Of a DNA stretch of 20,664 nucleotides, positions 8,695 through 14,731 are shown in pieces. The DNA comes from a virus. The stretch lies in the IMG/VR virus record IMGVR_UViG_3300034198_021551, positions 1 to 20,664 of that record, one strand, 5' to 3'. The translations under genes were made by a program, and so were the position numbers. The notes below the pieces were generated by a model. The model worked only from the letters and a program-made list of their open reading frames with translations. It ran no database searches and was not told where the DNA came from. Numbering within the stretch: position 1 is the first letter of the stretch; every line of letters begins with the position of its first letter.

Positions 8695-9633
8695 TTAGTC
8701 GTCGTTCAGAACGTCAGCGAAGAACTTGCTGACTTCGTCCTCGTCGTCATCCTCGATGACAGACTTCTTTACAGATGCGGTCTTCGGTGCTGCGGTCTTG
8801 AAACTCGGTGCGGGCGTCGGTGCAGGAAGCGCCGCCTGACGCTGAATGATCTGGTCAGCGGTTTCCGGCCGGTCGTCCGCGTCACCACTCAGCGCACGGC
8901 TGAATCGCTTCGCGAGATCATCGAAGTTCTTGAACTGGTCGGGTGCCGTGAATTCCAGCAGTGAGTACTGCTTTTCCCACGTGGCTTCCTTCGATGCGTC
9001 GTCTCCTGCAAACAGTTCAGAGGGATCGACAAACTCCGACTTATCGTAGTTCTGATACCCACCGACCTTCTGTGCCTTCAGCTTGAAATCACAGCCTTCC
9101 CAGAAGTCGAACGGATTCGCCGGCTTCTGGTCAGGAAACTGCGGCTCCAGCAGTTCACCGATCTTGTCGGAAATCTTCTTGCCATACTTGAACAGGAAGA
9201 CCTTCCCGTTGTTCTCGGGATGCGCGGGGTCTTCGAGAATGAGCACATTGCTGATATAGGTCAGCTTGCGCTTACGCTCACGAGCGATGGTCTTGTCGGA
9301 CTCGATACCGCTGTTCCAGAGCTTGTTGTTTTCCTTGCAGACCGGGCACGGACGATTGTCGAGCGTCGTCGGGCAGTTCTCGATGAACCATGACCCTGCG
9401 GGCCCCTGAAACCCGTGTGAGAAGAGCCGCACATACGGAATGTCTTCGTTCTTAGGTGCTGGAAGGAAACGCAGACGAGCAAATCCAATACCCGTCTTCG
9501 CGTCGACGGTGAGCTTCCAGAAGCGGTCGTCTGTACTACCCTTCTGTGGACTGTTTGTCTTCTTGACTTCTTCGGCGAGCTTGGAGATGAGGTCTTTGCG
9601 GGAATTGCGGAGGGAGGTGAAATTTGTAGCCAT
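8695..9633 (-). CDS. 32: gp32-like single-stranded DNA-binding protein
   Basis: Coats single-stranded DNA during replication, recombination and repair and organises the replisome. 312 residues against about 300 in T4. Seen: a basic N-terminal arm (SLRNSRKDLISKL); a zinc site made of His73, Cys87, Cys96 and Cys99 (SHGF, ENCPTT, CPVC), matching the His-Cys-Cys-Cys site of gp32; an aromatic-rich OB core; a low-complexity Ala/Pro linker at about 270-292; and a very acidic C-terminus (EDDDEDEVSKFFADVLNDD) that binds partner proteins. The ribosome site AAAGGACAG lies upstream of the ATG. It follows gp33 and gp59 on the same strand as in T4, with its own promoter region and a terminator behind it. 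Confidence 0.95.
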   Translation of the reverse strand: MATNFTSLRNSRKDLISKLAEEVKKTNSPQKGSTDDRFWKLTVDAKTGIGFARLRFLPAPKNEDIPYVRLFSHGFQGPAGSWFIENCPTTLDNRPCPVCKENNKLWNSGIESDKTIARERKRKLTYISNVLILEDPAHPENNGKVFLFKYGKKISDKIGELLEPQFPDQKPANPFDFWEGCDFKLKAQKVGGYQNYDKSEFVDPSELFAGDDASKEATWEKQYSLLEFTAPDQFKNFDDLAKRFSRALSGDADDRPETADQIIQRQAALPAPTPAPSFKTAAPKTASVKKSVIEDDDEDEVSKFFADVLNDD

Positions 9634-9694
9634 ATGCGTCTGTCCTTTGCCTTAGTATTGGCACGAGTATGAGTGTCGAATAACGAACGAGTCA

Positions 9695-9723
9695 AGTATA
9701 GCACAGATATTTAGCTTACGCAA
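9695..9723 (-). promoter_or_regulatory. gp32 promoter region: extended -10 sigma70-type promoter overlapping a TAAATA box
   Basis: On the minus strand a -35-like TTGCGT (9723-9718), a 17-base spacer and TATACT (9700-9695) preceded by TGC form a good extended -10 promoter. The spacer contains CTAAATAT (9714-9707), the candidate late box. The leader to gp32 is about 55-65 nt. T4 gene 32 is also served by more than one promoter class. Confidence 0.6.
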
Positions 9724-10399
9724 ACAATTGCTGCTCCTGTTCTGCGGGTGCGAGTGATGGTAATTGATACGATGCCCAGAATGACTGCGACAGCTTATAG
9801 GAGAACTGACGCCATGCGGTGCGACGCCAGCGAATAAGCTGATCCGCTTTCCGTAGTCTGGTAATCCACGGACGGATGCCAAAACTGCTATTTGCGGGTT
9901 CGGTTTCTTCATAATGCCGCGACCAGTGGTAACTGAATTCGTCACGCGGAATCAGCAAGAGCAAACACGCAAGGTCAATAGGTAGGTCTTTATTGATCAG
10001 ACTCTGAACGCAACCGGGGAGGACAGAGTCTTCGCTGCCGTACAGCCACTCGTAGAGGTCTTCAGGGCGCACGGACTTCCGAAGGTCGTACAATTCATGT
10101 GCGAACTGTGTCACACCATTCTCGGCACGAGACGCAAAGCGAATACCCGCATCCATATTCTCAGGTGTGCAGACATCCGCAATGTATGCGGTAGGTTTGT
10201 AGAAGTAGCTTACCAAGAACGTGGCATGAATCTGCTCGTCGTTTAGCTTTGTGGAGAGACGATAGTAGAACTGCCGGTCACGTTGCGAGATAAGCGGAGG
10301 AGTCTTGATATGACCACTATACTTCATGAAGTCATAGCTCTCGCTGGCGAAGTACATCCGATAGGACTTCGCGTACATAAACACATGTTCTGCGGTCAT
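9716..10399 (-). CDS. 59: gp59-like loader of the replicative helicase
   Basis: T4 gp59 binds fork DNA and gp32 and loads the gp41 helicase. This 227-residue protein is close to T4 gp59 in length (217). Similar to gp59 as I recall it: an all-helical, basic and aromatic-rich protein with an N-terminal pattern Y-x-x-Y-x-F-x-K-Y (YDFMKYSG), then RDRQFYYRLSTKLNDEQIHA, and FLVSYFYKPTAYIADV, which lines up with the gp59 segment ending in W-I-G-D-I. The identification also rests on position: it overlaps the gp33-like gene by one base (TAATG) and lies directly before gp32, as in T4. The C-terminal segment is rich in Arg and Trp. Confidence 0.85.
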   Translation of the reverse strand: MTAEHVFMYAKSYRMYFASESYDFMKYSGHIKTPPLISQRDRQFYYRLSTKLNDEQIHATFLVSYFYKPTAYIADVCTPENMDAGIRFASRAENGVTQFAHELYDLRKSVRPEDLYEWLYGSEDSVLPGCVQSLINKDLPIDLACLLLLIPRDEFSYHWSRHYEETEPANSSFGIRPWITRLRKADQLIRWRRTAWRQFSYKLSQSFWASYQLPSLAPAEQEQQLFA

Positions 10400-10623
10400 T
10401 AGAATGGCAGTTCGTTGCTTTTCTTGAGGAAGTGGAGACGATGCGCATCGTTCGCGAGTTCAGACTTGATCTTATCACCAAGTAGCGGTGCGATCAACTC
10501 TGGTTCAATCTTTCGCTGCTCACAGAAGTACAGTACGGCATCAAGGTACGTCATGCCCTTGTCCGTCACCAGTGAAAGAATGTGCTGTGCGAGTTTTTCT
10601 GATACGATAGTTTCAACAGGCAT
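10399..10623 (-). CDS. 33: gp33-like late transcription co-activator
   Basis: T4 gp33 bridges RNA polymerase and the sliding clamp and allows the gp55 sigma factor to fire late promoters. This 74-residue protein has the pattern shared by phage gp33 proteins as I recall them: MTYLDAVLYFCEQRKIEPE, then LLGDKIKSELANDAHRLHFL near the end. It overlaps gp59 by one base and keeps the T4 order 33-59-32. No Shine-Dalgarno site is visible before the ATG; the start lies about 20-40 bases after the last hairpin of the tmRNA coding half, so it may be expressed by read-through of that transcript. Its presence implies T4-type late promoters, consistent with the TAAATA boxes seen here. Confidence 0.85.
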   Translation of the reverse strand: MPVETIVSEKLAQHILSLVTDKGMTYLDAVLYFCEQRKIEPELIAPLLGDKIKSELANDAHRLHFLKKSNELPF

Positions 10624-10748
10624 GATGGTCTACACAGATATACACGCAAGATTATGTTGCGTCTATGGATACGCGCAACAATTAAGGTGCTGGTTTCTGT
10701 TGCCGAGAGAGCCAGCGTCTCCGACTGTCCGTAGACAATCAAGTGCGG

Positions 10749-10808
10749 CTACTAGGCCGCGAGTGCGTAACTGTTATCAGTTACTGTGTGTCTCTGTTTA
10801 ACGTCAGC
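10749..10808 (-). other. tmRNA tag reading frame (18 codons, tandem TAG stops)
   Basis: The resume codon is GCT after AAGTC, the same context as AGTC-GCA in E. coli. The frame encodes ADVKQRHTVTDNSYALAA, followed by TAG TAG. The terminal ALAA is the ClpXP/ClpAP recognition end, and NSYALAA resembles the E. coli end (ENYALAA). At 18 codons it is longer than the 10-codon E. coli tag reading frame. The resume codon is inferred by pattern only. Confidence 0.8.
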
Positions 10809-10869
10809 GACTTGACGATTGTCTCCATGTCGTTCTGCCAATACCCCGTCGAAGCCAGATCGCCCCCAT

Positions 10870-10984
10870 CATCAACACACCACATCACCACGCGCTACCC
10901 ACCCCAGTTTCCCCGTACAACGTCCACGTCAGCCGACGAATTAGGTTCTGGGCCTTAGCCTTGTCCGTGTGTGATGTGCTGATG
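10870..10984 (-). repeat. Structured RNA motif, copy 1, joining the two tmRNA halves
   Basis: Between CCA and the mature 5' G lies a stem-loop that continues the acceptor stem. A 14-bp helix (10984-10971 with 10883-10870, two G-U pairs) leads to an A opposite GTGAT, then CACG/CGTG, then conserved single strands (10965-10952 and 10901-10893), then an inner stem CCCAG/CTGGG. The strand at 10882-10901 is identical to 20291-20310, and 10952-10972 matches 20414-20434 with one change. The two copies share strand order but not the flanking stem sequences. Confidence 0.75.
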
Positions 10985-11045
10985 GTGGAGGCGGCGGGAG
11001 TCGAACCCGCGTCCGCGATATCCGTTCAACACTTCATCGACAATA

Positions 11046-11447
11046 TCAATATTTAGTCGGTATCTCGTTCAAATAGTTGATCGCGTTTTGTAATATTGTA
11101 GTGTTAGGAAATGCACCTAACGCTCGATTACATGTGTGACAGAGCCAGCCCCGGAATTCTTTTGTTTCGTGGTCGTGGTCTACCGTCCACGGTGATGTGA
11201 ATCTGTTTCCAGCATTTCTAACTTCGTCTTCTGTCTTTTGGCAGATGGGGCATGTATGATTTTTTGGTGACGGATACTGTTTGCGCAAGGCCTTGCGTTC
11301 GTTTGCCAACATACGTTCACATCGTTTGCACTCGGAACGAAGATAGTTGGCACCGCTGGCCACTGTGTATTCGTGTAATGGTAATTCGTTGCTACATTTA
11401 CTACACTTTTTGGTTTCCTCTGTAGAAGGCCCGAATAAAGTATCCAT
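11046..11447 (-). CDS. Endonuclease VII-like HNH nuclease with zinc ribbons
   Basis: 133 residues. Paired cysteines at 15/18, 40/43, 66/69 and 103/106 form zinc sites, and the catalytic segment VDHDHE (89-94) followed by GWLCHTCNRALG (100-111) is the hallmark of the recombination endonuclease VII family (T4 gp49 type), also found in free-standing homing nucleases. No clear ribosome site precedes the ATG. The base composition is visibly richer in A and T than its neighbours, which hints at later arrival. Its last codons (Thr-Lys-Tyr-stop) contain the CTAAATAT box that probably drives the tmRNA. Holliday-junction resolvase and homing nuclease are both possible; at 133 residues it is shorter than T4 gp49 (157). 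Confidence 0.85.
   Translation of the reverse strand: MDTLFGPSTEETKKCSKCSNELPLHEYTVASGANYLRSECKRCERMLANERKALRKQYPSPKNHTCPICQKTEDEVRNAGNRFTSPWTVDHDHETKEFRGWLCHTCNRALGAFPNTTILQNAINYLNEIPTKY
11049..11056 (-). promoter_or_regulatory. CTAAATAT box, candidate late promoter of the tmRNA
   Basis: The box lies inside the last codons of the HNH gene. With T4 late-promoter spacing (last A of the box at -6) transcription would start at 11044, exactly the first base of the helix-2 strand ATTGTC of the acceptor half. This fit supports both the promoter and the 5' end of the RNA. Confidence 0.55.
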
Positions 11448-11458
11448 ATTTGGGTCAA

Positions 11459-11650
11459 CTACAGGCGGGTATATCTAGAATCAATCGGCGCAATCAGATC
11501 ATCCCCCTCCATCACATGCAAGACCGATGCAATTTTTGCCACCACATCACGAATCGCTTCGTTATTCATGGCAATATTGGCATAGTAAATCTTGCTGACC
11601 ATATCTTCACACCATTCGTGGTACTCGTTGACTGTTTGAAATTTAGCCAT
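11459..11650 (-). CDS. Small protein of unknown function, 63 residues
   Basis: Not recognised. The protein is mixed in charge and mainly helical in appearance (NEYHEWCEDMVSKIYY, NNEAIRDVVAKIASVLHVM). It ends 11 bases before the HNH start on the same strand. The bases around its start (CGCATATGGCTA, then AAATTTC) are nearly the same as around the gp32 start, which supports the chosen ATG and suggests a shared leader. No standard ribosome site is visible. Confidence 0.65.
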   Translation of the reverse strand: MAKFQTVNEYHEWCEDMVSKIYYANIAMNNEAIRDVVAKIASVLHVMEGDDLIAPIDSRYTRL

Positions 11651-11698
11651 ATGCGCATATCCGGCGTGGTTACTTTTTCAATCTACGTGACTCACTGA

Positions 11699-12373
11699 TT
11701 ATAGCACAGGATTGTGATAGTGAGAGTAGTATTCGTCAATCCGTTCGCGTAGCGTGGTGTATTGTTCTGCCGGTTTGGTTTCGAAAATCTGAAACCCGTC
11801 AGGTGAGACGATGGGAAAGATGATCCGTGAGACTTTTTTGCCGGTATGTTCAAAGACACAGAGTGCATAGAAACAGCCTTGTAGATAGTAGTCGCGTACG
11901 TATTCCTCTTTCTTGAGTCTGCGACTTGTCTTGAAATCGACTACCGACAGTTCACCATCGACTGTTGCCAGCAAGTCCATACGACCTGCCACTTTGAGAT
12001 ATGCGGAGTAGGTGTCCTGCTCTTGTGCGTGGATTGTCTGAAGATGATCGTGCATCCACGGCGAGAGCTTCGACCAGTAGTCTCTTACGGTATCGTCCGT
12101 AGTTGAGAGATCGATGGGAAGGTTGTCGAGATATGCTTCGGCGAGCGCATGGAGAGACGTCCCGCGTGACGTAGACTCCTGCGTAATACGCTGCGCTTCC
12201 GCAGTCCCGACGCGCCTCTTCCATGCGTCGAGCGCAGGTTTTGGTTTCGCACCGAGAACACGCGTGATGGAGGGAAACCGCTCACCCGTATCGAGAACTT
12301 CGTAGACCCGACCTTCTGGCAAATTTCTTTGCTGAAGTTTTGGAAAGATGAACGGCTGATGGTAAAAAGTCAT
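11699..12373 (-). CDS. PD-(D/E)XK exonuclease (RecB/Cas4/MGME1-like)
   Basis: A 224-residue nuclease of the RecB-like superfamily, similar in plan to phage proteins often annotated as mitochondrial genome maintenance exonuclease. Seen: SRGTSLHALAEAYL (69-82), which carries the conserved His of the RecB family; GRMDLLA (130-136) with the metal-binding Asp133; VDFKTSRR (145-152) with Asp146 and Lys148 of the D-x-K motif; and YYLQGCFYAL with Gln165 (motif QxxxY-like). All catalytic residues are present. It probably trims DNA ends in replication or recombination. No Shine-Dalgarno site is present, but TATAAT ends seven bases before the ATG (see the separate entry). Confidence 0.88.
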   Translation of the reverse strand: MTFYHQPFIFPKLQQRNLPEGRVYEVLDTGERFPSITRVLGAKPKPALDAWKRRVGTAEAQRITQESTSRGTSLHALAEAYLDNLPIDLSTTDDTVRDYWSKLSPWMHDHLQTIHAQEQDTYSAYLKVAGRMDLLATVDGELSVVDFKTSRRLKKEEYVRDYYLQGCFYALCVFEHTGKKVSRIIFPIVSPDGFQIFETKPAEQYTTLRERIDEYYSHYHNPVL

Positions 12374-12379
12374 GATCAG

Positions 12380-12385
12380 ATTATA
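12380..12385 (-). promoter_or_regulatory. TATAAT -10 box just before the exonuclease start
   Basis: On the minus strand TATAAT (12385-12380) directly follows the TAG of the FmdB-like gene and is followed by six bases and the ATG. Usual -10 to +1 spacing puts the transcription start on the A of the ATG. No convincing -35 is seen, so an activator or another sigma factor may be needed. Confidence 0.4.
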
Positions 12386-12640
12386 CTATACATTGATGGT
12401 CGAACCACGATGTCGTTTCTTGATGTCTTTGAGAATCTCATTGAATCCGCCGGGGGTCTTCAGTCCCCCACGATTGATGCTATAGCTGACACCGGGCGCT
12501 GCGGCAAGACGTTCAATAGTCTCGCTCTTTCCACACTGTGGGCATACTTCCGACAGGGGATTGTCTCGGTCTGCGATAGGGAGTGAAACGTCGGTGACAG
12601 TGAATCCACAGTCTTTACATTGATAATCATACAGCGGCAT
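12386..12640 (-). CDS. FmdB-like zinc-ribbon protein, copy 1
   Basis: 84 residues starting MPLYDYQCKDCG, with Cys8/Cys11 and Cys33/Cys36 forming a single zinc ribbon, as in the FmdB family of putative regulatory proteins that recurs in T4-like phages. After the ribbon come a Gly-rich stretch and a basic tail (LKDIKKRHRG). The start has GGAG ten bases upstream, inside the short gap after the glycosyltransferase-like gene. A second member of the family lies at 16616-16801. The biochemical role of phage members is not established; nucleic-acid or protein binding is likely. Confidence 0.85.
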   Translation of the reverse strand: MPLYDYQCKDCGFTVTDVSLPIADRDNPLSEVCPQCGKSETIERLAAAPGVSYSINRGGLKTPGGFNEILKDIKKRHRGSTINV

Positions 12641-12649
12641 ACGGCTCTC

Positions 12650-13369
12650 CTAGAATCCCATCTTCTTTCCACGAACATCTTCTGCGGTGCCCCAATATGG
12701 GAAAGACTCCGCGGCATTGCTCAAATCATGATAACCATTTGCTGCATTGCGTCCACCAACCGCACTGTAGCGGCGCAGACCATGCGCAGTCTTGAAGCTG
12801 ATGACCGGATTCTCACCCGTCCAACTGTATTCGGCTTTCGACTTGAAGACAATGCCGGGTCGTCCCATGAGATTGTTGAGGAACTGACCCTCGACGTACT
12901 TCTGACCATTCCACGACGCTTGTTCTTCAATCACGGCTTGCAGACGCTGAATCCAATATTCGCGACCGCACATCTGTGCGCCTTCCGAGAAGGGTTTGCG
13001 CCAGAACAATCCTCGATTCCGCTTACTGATCCAACTGTAGAGGAGATACATGTTGGTATAGCGATACGCCACGTCATCACGTTCGGGAGTGAACGTGAAG
13101 TATTCTGGTGGATACAAACAATCGGACTCTGCGGCAATCGCAAACTTAGTCTTTGCCGCCTTGAGACCGATGAGTAATTGCTGAAATGCGGAACCGTCAC
13201 ACCAGTCCTGCTCACCGACGCAGATGTTGGTACCAAAGTTCTCGATGGGTTTCTGCGAAACACTGATGAGCGGGAGGTCACCTATAACCGACAACAGGTG
13301 CGCCCGAATCTTAGATTCAAACGCTTCATCTTCGCGATTTGCCGTATAGTAGATAACCGTAGTATCCAT
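12650..13369 (-). CDS. Glycosyltransferase-like protein (GT-A-like, phage family)
   Basis: 239 residues. The start MDTTVIYYTANREDEAFE looks like the first strand of a nucleotide-sugar-binding fold, and FAIAAESDCLYPPEYF (76-91) has the position and shape of the metal-binding DxD region (here E-S-D). A later WNGQKYVEGQFLNNLM may be the acceptor side. I chose ATG 13369, directly behind the stop of the upstream gene (13371); an in-frame start at 13399 would overlap that gene by 29 bases. It lies among methyltransferase-fold genes and another glycosyltransferase, so it may take part in sugar decoration of DNA or virion. The family assignment is from pattern only and the donor sugar is unknown. Confidence 0.7.
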   Translation of the reverse strand: MDTTVIYYTANREDEAFESKIRAHLLSVIGDLPLISVSQKPIENFGTNICVGEQDWCDGSAFQQLLIGLKAAKTKFAIAAESDCLYPPEYFTFTPERDDVAYRYTNMYLLYSWISKRNRGLFWRKPFSEGAQMCGREYWIQRLQAVIEEQASWNGQKYVEGQFLNNLMGRPGIVFKSKAEYSWTGENPVISFKTAHGLRRYSAVGGRNAANGYHDLSNAAESFPYWGTAEDVRGKKMGF

Positions 13370-13370
13370 G

Positions 13371-13874
13371 CTAGATAACCAGATGACGAACGTCCACAAA
13401 GTTGCTCAGTACCGATGTATGTGGTGACAGTGCGGTAAAGTCGAATCGGTATTTGAAGAGATGGAATATTTCACTGAACTGGTAATAATGCTCGTATTTA
13501 GGGTCGGTGTCATGGATGATGACATACTTCGCGTGATTGGCAAGACGCGCCGCATCAAACTTTCGCCGCACAAGTGGGCCATGATCCACGAATGCAATTT
13601 CCCATGGCTTCTCAATATCCGCGAGGTCGAAATTACGAAGTTCGTGGACTTCATGAAAATCGTTTTCGAATTGTTTTGCAGGTCGCGCCCACTTTCCCCA
13701 ATGGTCGTAGGAGACGAGCTTGCGCCGCGTCGGGGCACACGCGTAATGCAGATACGTGGTGCTGTAGAACCCTGTCCCAAGTTCGAGAATCGGCCCAGTG
13801 GTTTCCCGTACCAGCTTCATTAGCACGGGAAAATGTGTGGCGGGTTCAAAGTAGTAGGGAAGAACTTTTGCCAT
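13371..13874 (-). CDS. Class I methyltransferase-fold protein, paralogue A
   Basis: 167 residues. Motif I is ILELGTGFYST at about 29-39, followed by a strand ending in VSYDH (55-58 region), as in Rossmann-fold methyltransferases that bind SAM; AFVDHGPL and VIIHDTDP are plausible motifs II/III. It is clearly paralogous to the next gene upstream (13893-14390): ETTGxILELGTGxYST, HYAC/HFAC, VSYDH, AKQFExDxH and VLSNxxD are shared in order. The substrate is unknown; similar phage proteins sit beside glycosyltransferases. The start at 13874 follows a long palindrome, so this gene may be transcribed separately or attenuated relative to its paralogue. Confidence 0.75.
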   Translation of the reverse strand: MAKVLPYYFEPATHFPVLMKLVRETTGPILELGTGFYSTTYLHYACAPTRRKLVSYDHWGKWARPAKQFENDFHEVHELRNFDLADIEKPWEIAFVDHGPLVRRKFDAARLANHAKYVIIHDTDPKYEHYYQFSEIFHLFKYRFDFTALSPHTSVLSNFVDVRHLVI

Positions 13875-13889
13875 ATTAGAACGAGAGGG

Positions 13890-13932
13890 TTGTCAGATCG
13901 ATCGATCGATCTGACAAGTTGTCAGATCGATC
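13890..13932. repeat. 28-bp perfect palindrome plus a third half-arm, with six GATC sites
   Basis: 13890-13917 is perfectly self-complementary: arm TTGTCAGATCGATC followed by its reverse complement. One base later the same 14-base arm is repeated (13919-13932), so the second and third arms form another inverted repeat with a one-base spacer. The left part encodes the end of paralogue B; the stop of that gene is inside the palindrome. Six GATC sites fall within about 38 bases. It could act as a terminator-like hairpin in the RNA or as a binding or methylation site in the DNA. Confidence 0.85.
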
Positions 13933-14390
13933 AGATTACTGACCAGAACGGTACGCTTGTTCATGAGACCGTGATACGTGATGCCGTAAAGGAACTTAGC
14001 ATTGATGGCTTTAAGCAGAGCATCATCCACATCGGGAATGACGATATAATTAGCCCACCATGCGAGACGCTTGATTTCCTCGATTCGACGCTCACGCGGT
14101 GAGTGGTCGATGAGTGCGACGTCCCAATGCCGTTGAATGTCGATGTGTGCCCAATTCTCAACCATGTAGATGGCATGGTAGTCAGATTCAAACTGCTTGG
14201 CCGCACGATAGTATTCCGGATCGTGATCATAGGACACGATCTCTCGCTTGTTTGAATAACACGCGAAGTGTATCAGCGGTGTGCTGTACTGTCCTGTACC
14301 AAGTTCGAGAATGCGACCAGTTGTCTCATCGAGAACGCGCATCGTCACCGTGAGGTGACTAGAGTTGTCCGCGTAGTATTTCAGTTCCAT
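13893..14390 (-). CDS. Class I methyltransferase-fold protein, paralogue B
   Basis: 165 residues, tandem paralogue of the gene at 13371-13874. Motif I is RILELGTGQYST (26-37), followed by VSYDHDPEYY (52-61), whose acidic residues would bind the SAM ribose, then WDVALIDHSP and YIVIPDVDD. The last residues (TCQIDRSI) are encoded by the palindromic repeat and extend past where paralogue A ends, so the C-terminal tail appears to be a by-product of the repeat. A weak GG-rich ribosome site precedes the ATG. Likely a modification enzyme of small molecules, sugars or protein; no target can be named. Confidence 0.75.
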   Translation of the reverse strand: MELKYYADNSSHLTVTMRVLDETTGRILELGTGQYSTPLIHFACYSNKREIVSYDHDPEYYRAAKQFESDYHAIYMVENWAHIDIQRHWDVALIDHSPRERRIEEIKRLAWWANYIVIPDVDDALLKAINAKFLYGITYHGLMNKRTVLVSNLIDLTTCQIDRSI

Positions 14391-14398
14391 ATACCACC

Positions 14399-14731
14399 CT
14401 ACGGTTCATTCGGGTCATCTTGCAATGCACCCGTGACAAACTTCATATATCGTTCTTGTGATTCAGCGGTAAGTTGTGTGGTAGTGAGTGATCCAAAGAC
14501 GAGACGCACAAAGATGAGCAAACACACGACACAGATGATCTGTGCGCTCAACGGCAATTGCGGCACGTTTGTGAACATAAACGGAATCACCAGCGCAATC
14601 AAACTACCAGCAGTCTTGAACATCACAGGATAGTTTGTGACCGTTTCATATCGGAGTTCCATATGTTCGCTGATCGCTCGTTCTACCTGCTTCCGCATGG
14701 ACTCTTCCAAATCACGCATGTTGTGTGCCAT
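14399..14731 (-). CDS. Membrane protein with two predicted transmembrane helices
   Basis: 110 residues, not recognised. An N-terminal amphipathic charged helix (MRDLEESMRKQVERAISEHMEL) precedes two hydrophobic segments at about 39-54 (FKTAGSLIALVIPFMF) and 62-80 (SAQIICVVCLLIFVRLVFG), then a polar tail. I chose ATG 14731, whose A is shared with the TGA of the upstream gene; the earlier in-frame GTG at 14743 lies inside that gene. The topology would suit a holin-like or membrane-anchoring protein, but the long N-terminal helix and the position far from any visible endolysin leave this open. Confidence 0.75.
   Translation of the reverse strand: MAHNMRDLEESMRKQVERAISEHMELRYETVTNYPVMFKTAGSLIALVIPFMFTNVPQLPLSAQIICVVCLLIFVRLVFGSLTTTQLTAESQERYMKFVTGALQDDPNEP

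Larger units (their letters stand above)
10645..11046 (-). ncRNA. ssrA: Permuted two-piece tmRNA (ssrA): acceptor half first, coding half second
   Basis: tmRNA rescues stalled ribosomes and tags the unfinished protein for proteolysis. The 3' half comes first: helix-2 strand ATTGTC (11044-11039), GGACGCGGG, T-arm GCGGG-TTCGACT-CCCGC (11010-10994), acceptor strand CGCCTCC (10993-10987), discriminator A and encoded CCA ending at 10983. After 115 bases comes the 5' half, starting GGGGGCG at 10867 with the D-loop-like CTGGCTTCGACGGGG. The acceptor strands pair over 7 bp with G-U at position 3-70, the alanine identity signal. GACAAT (10823-10818) pairs with ATTGTC, GGTAT with ATATC, and CGACA with TGTTG, rebuilding helix 2. 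The tag frame follows, then a GCGGC/GCCGC hairpin over the stops and further stems. The coding half probably ends after the hairpin at 10679-10656; both outer ends are estimates. Permuted tmRNAs are known from alphaproteobacteria and cyanobacteria. Confidence 0.93.

Noticed and set aside
10555-10575. CCTTGTCCGT inside gp33, a part of the conserved RNA strand
   Set aside because: Only ten bases match, they encode Thr-Asp-Lys-Gly in gp33, and the second strand is missing nearby.
10952-10972. GGCTAAGG in the RNA motif resembles the J4/2 region of HDV-like ribozymes
   Set aside because: The nested double pseudoknot of HDV ribozymes could not be drawn, and copy 2 reads GGCTGAGG. Kept only as an idea for testing self-cleavage.
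12620-13177. A 185-codon plus-strand open frame
   Set aside because: Antisense to the glycosyltransferase-like gene, low-quality composition and no start signal.
13492-13500. TAAATA box inside the paralogue A gene
   Set aside because: It encodes Pro-Lys-Tyr in a conserved stretch and is not near any start. The one at about 8144 in Dps and the one at about 19138 in the 19149 gene are rejected for the same reason.
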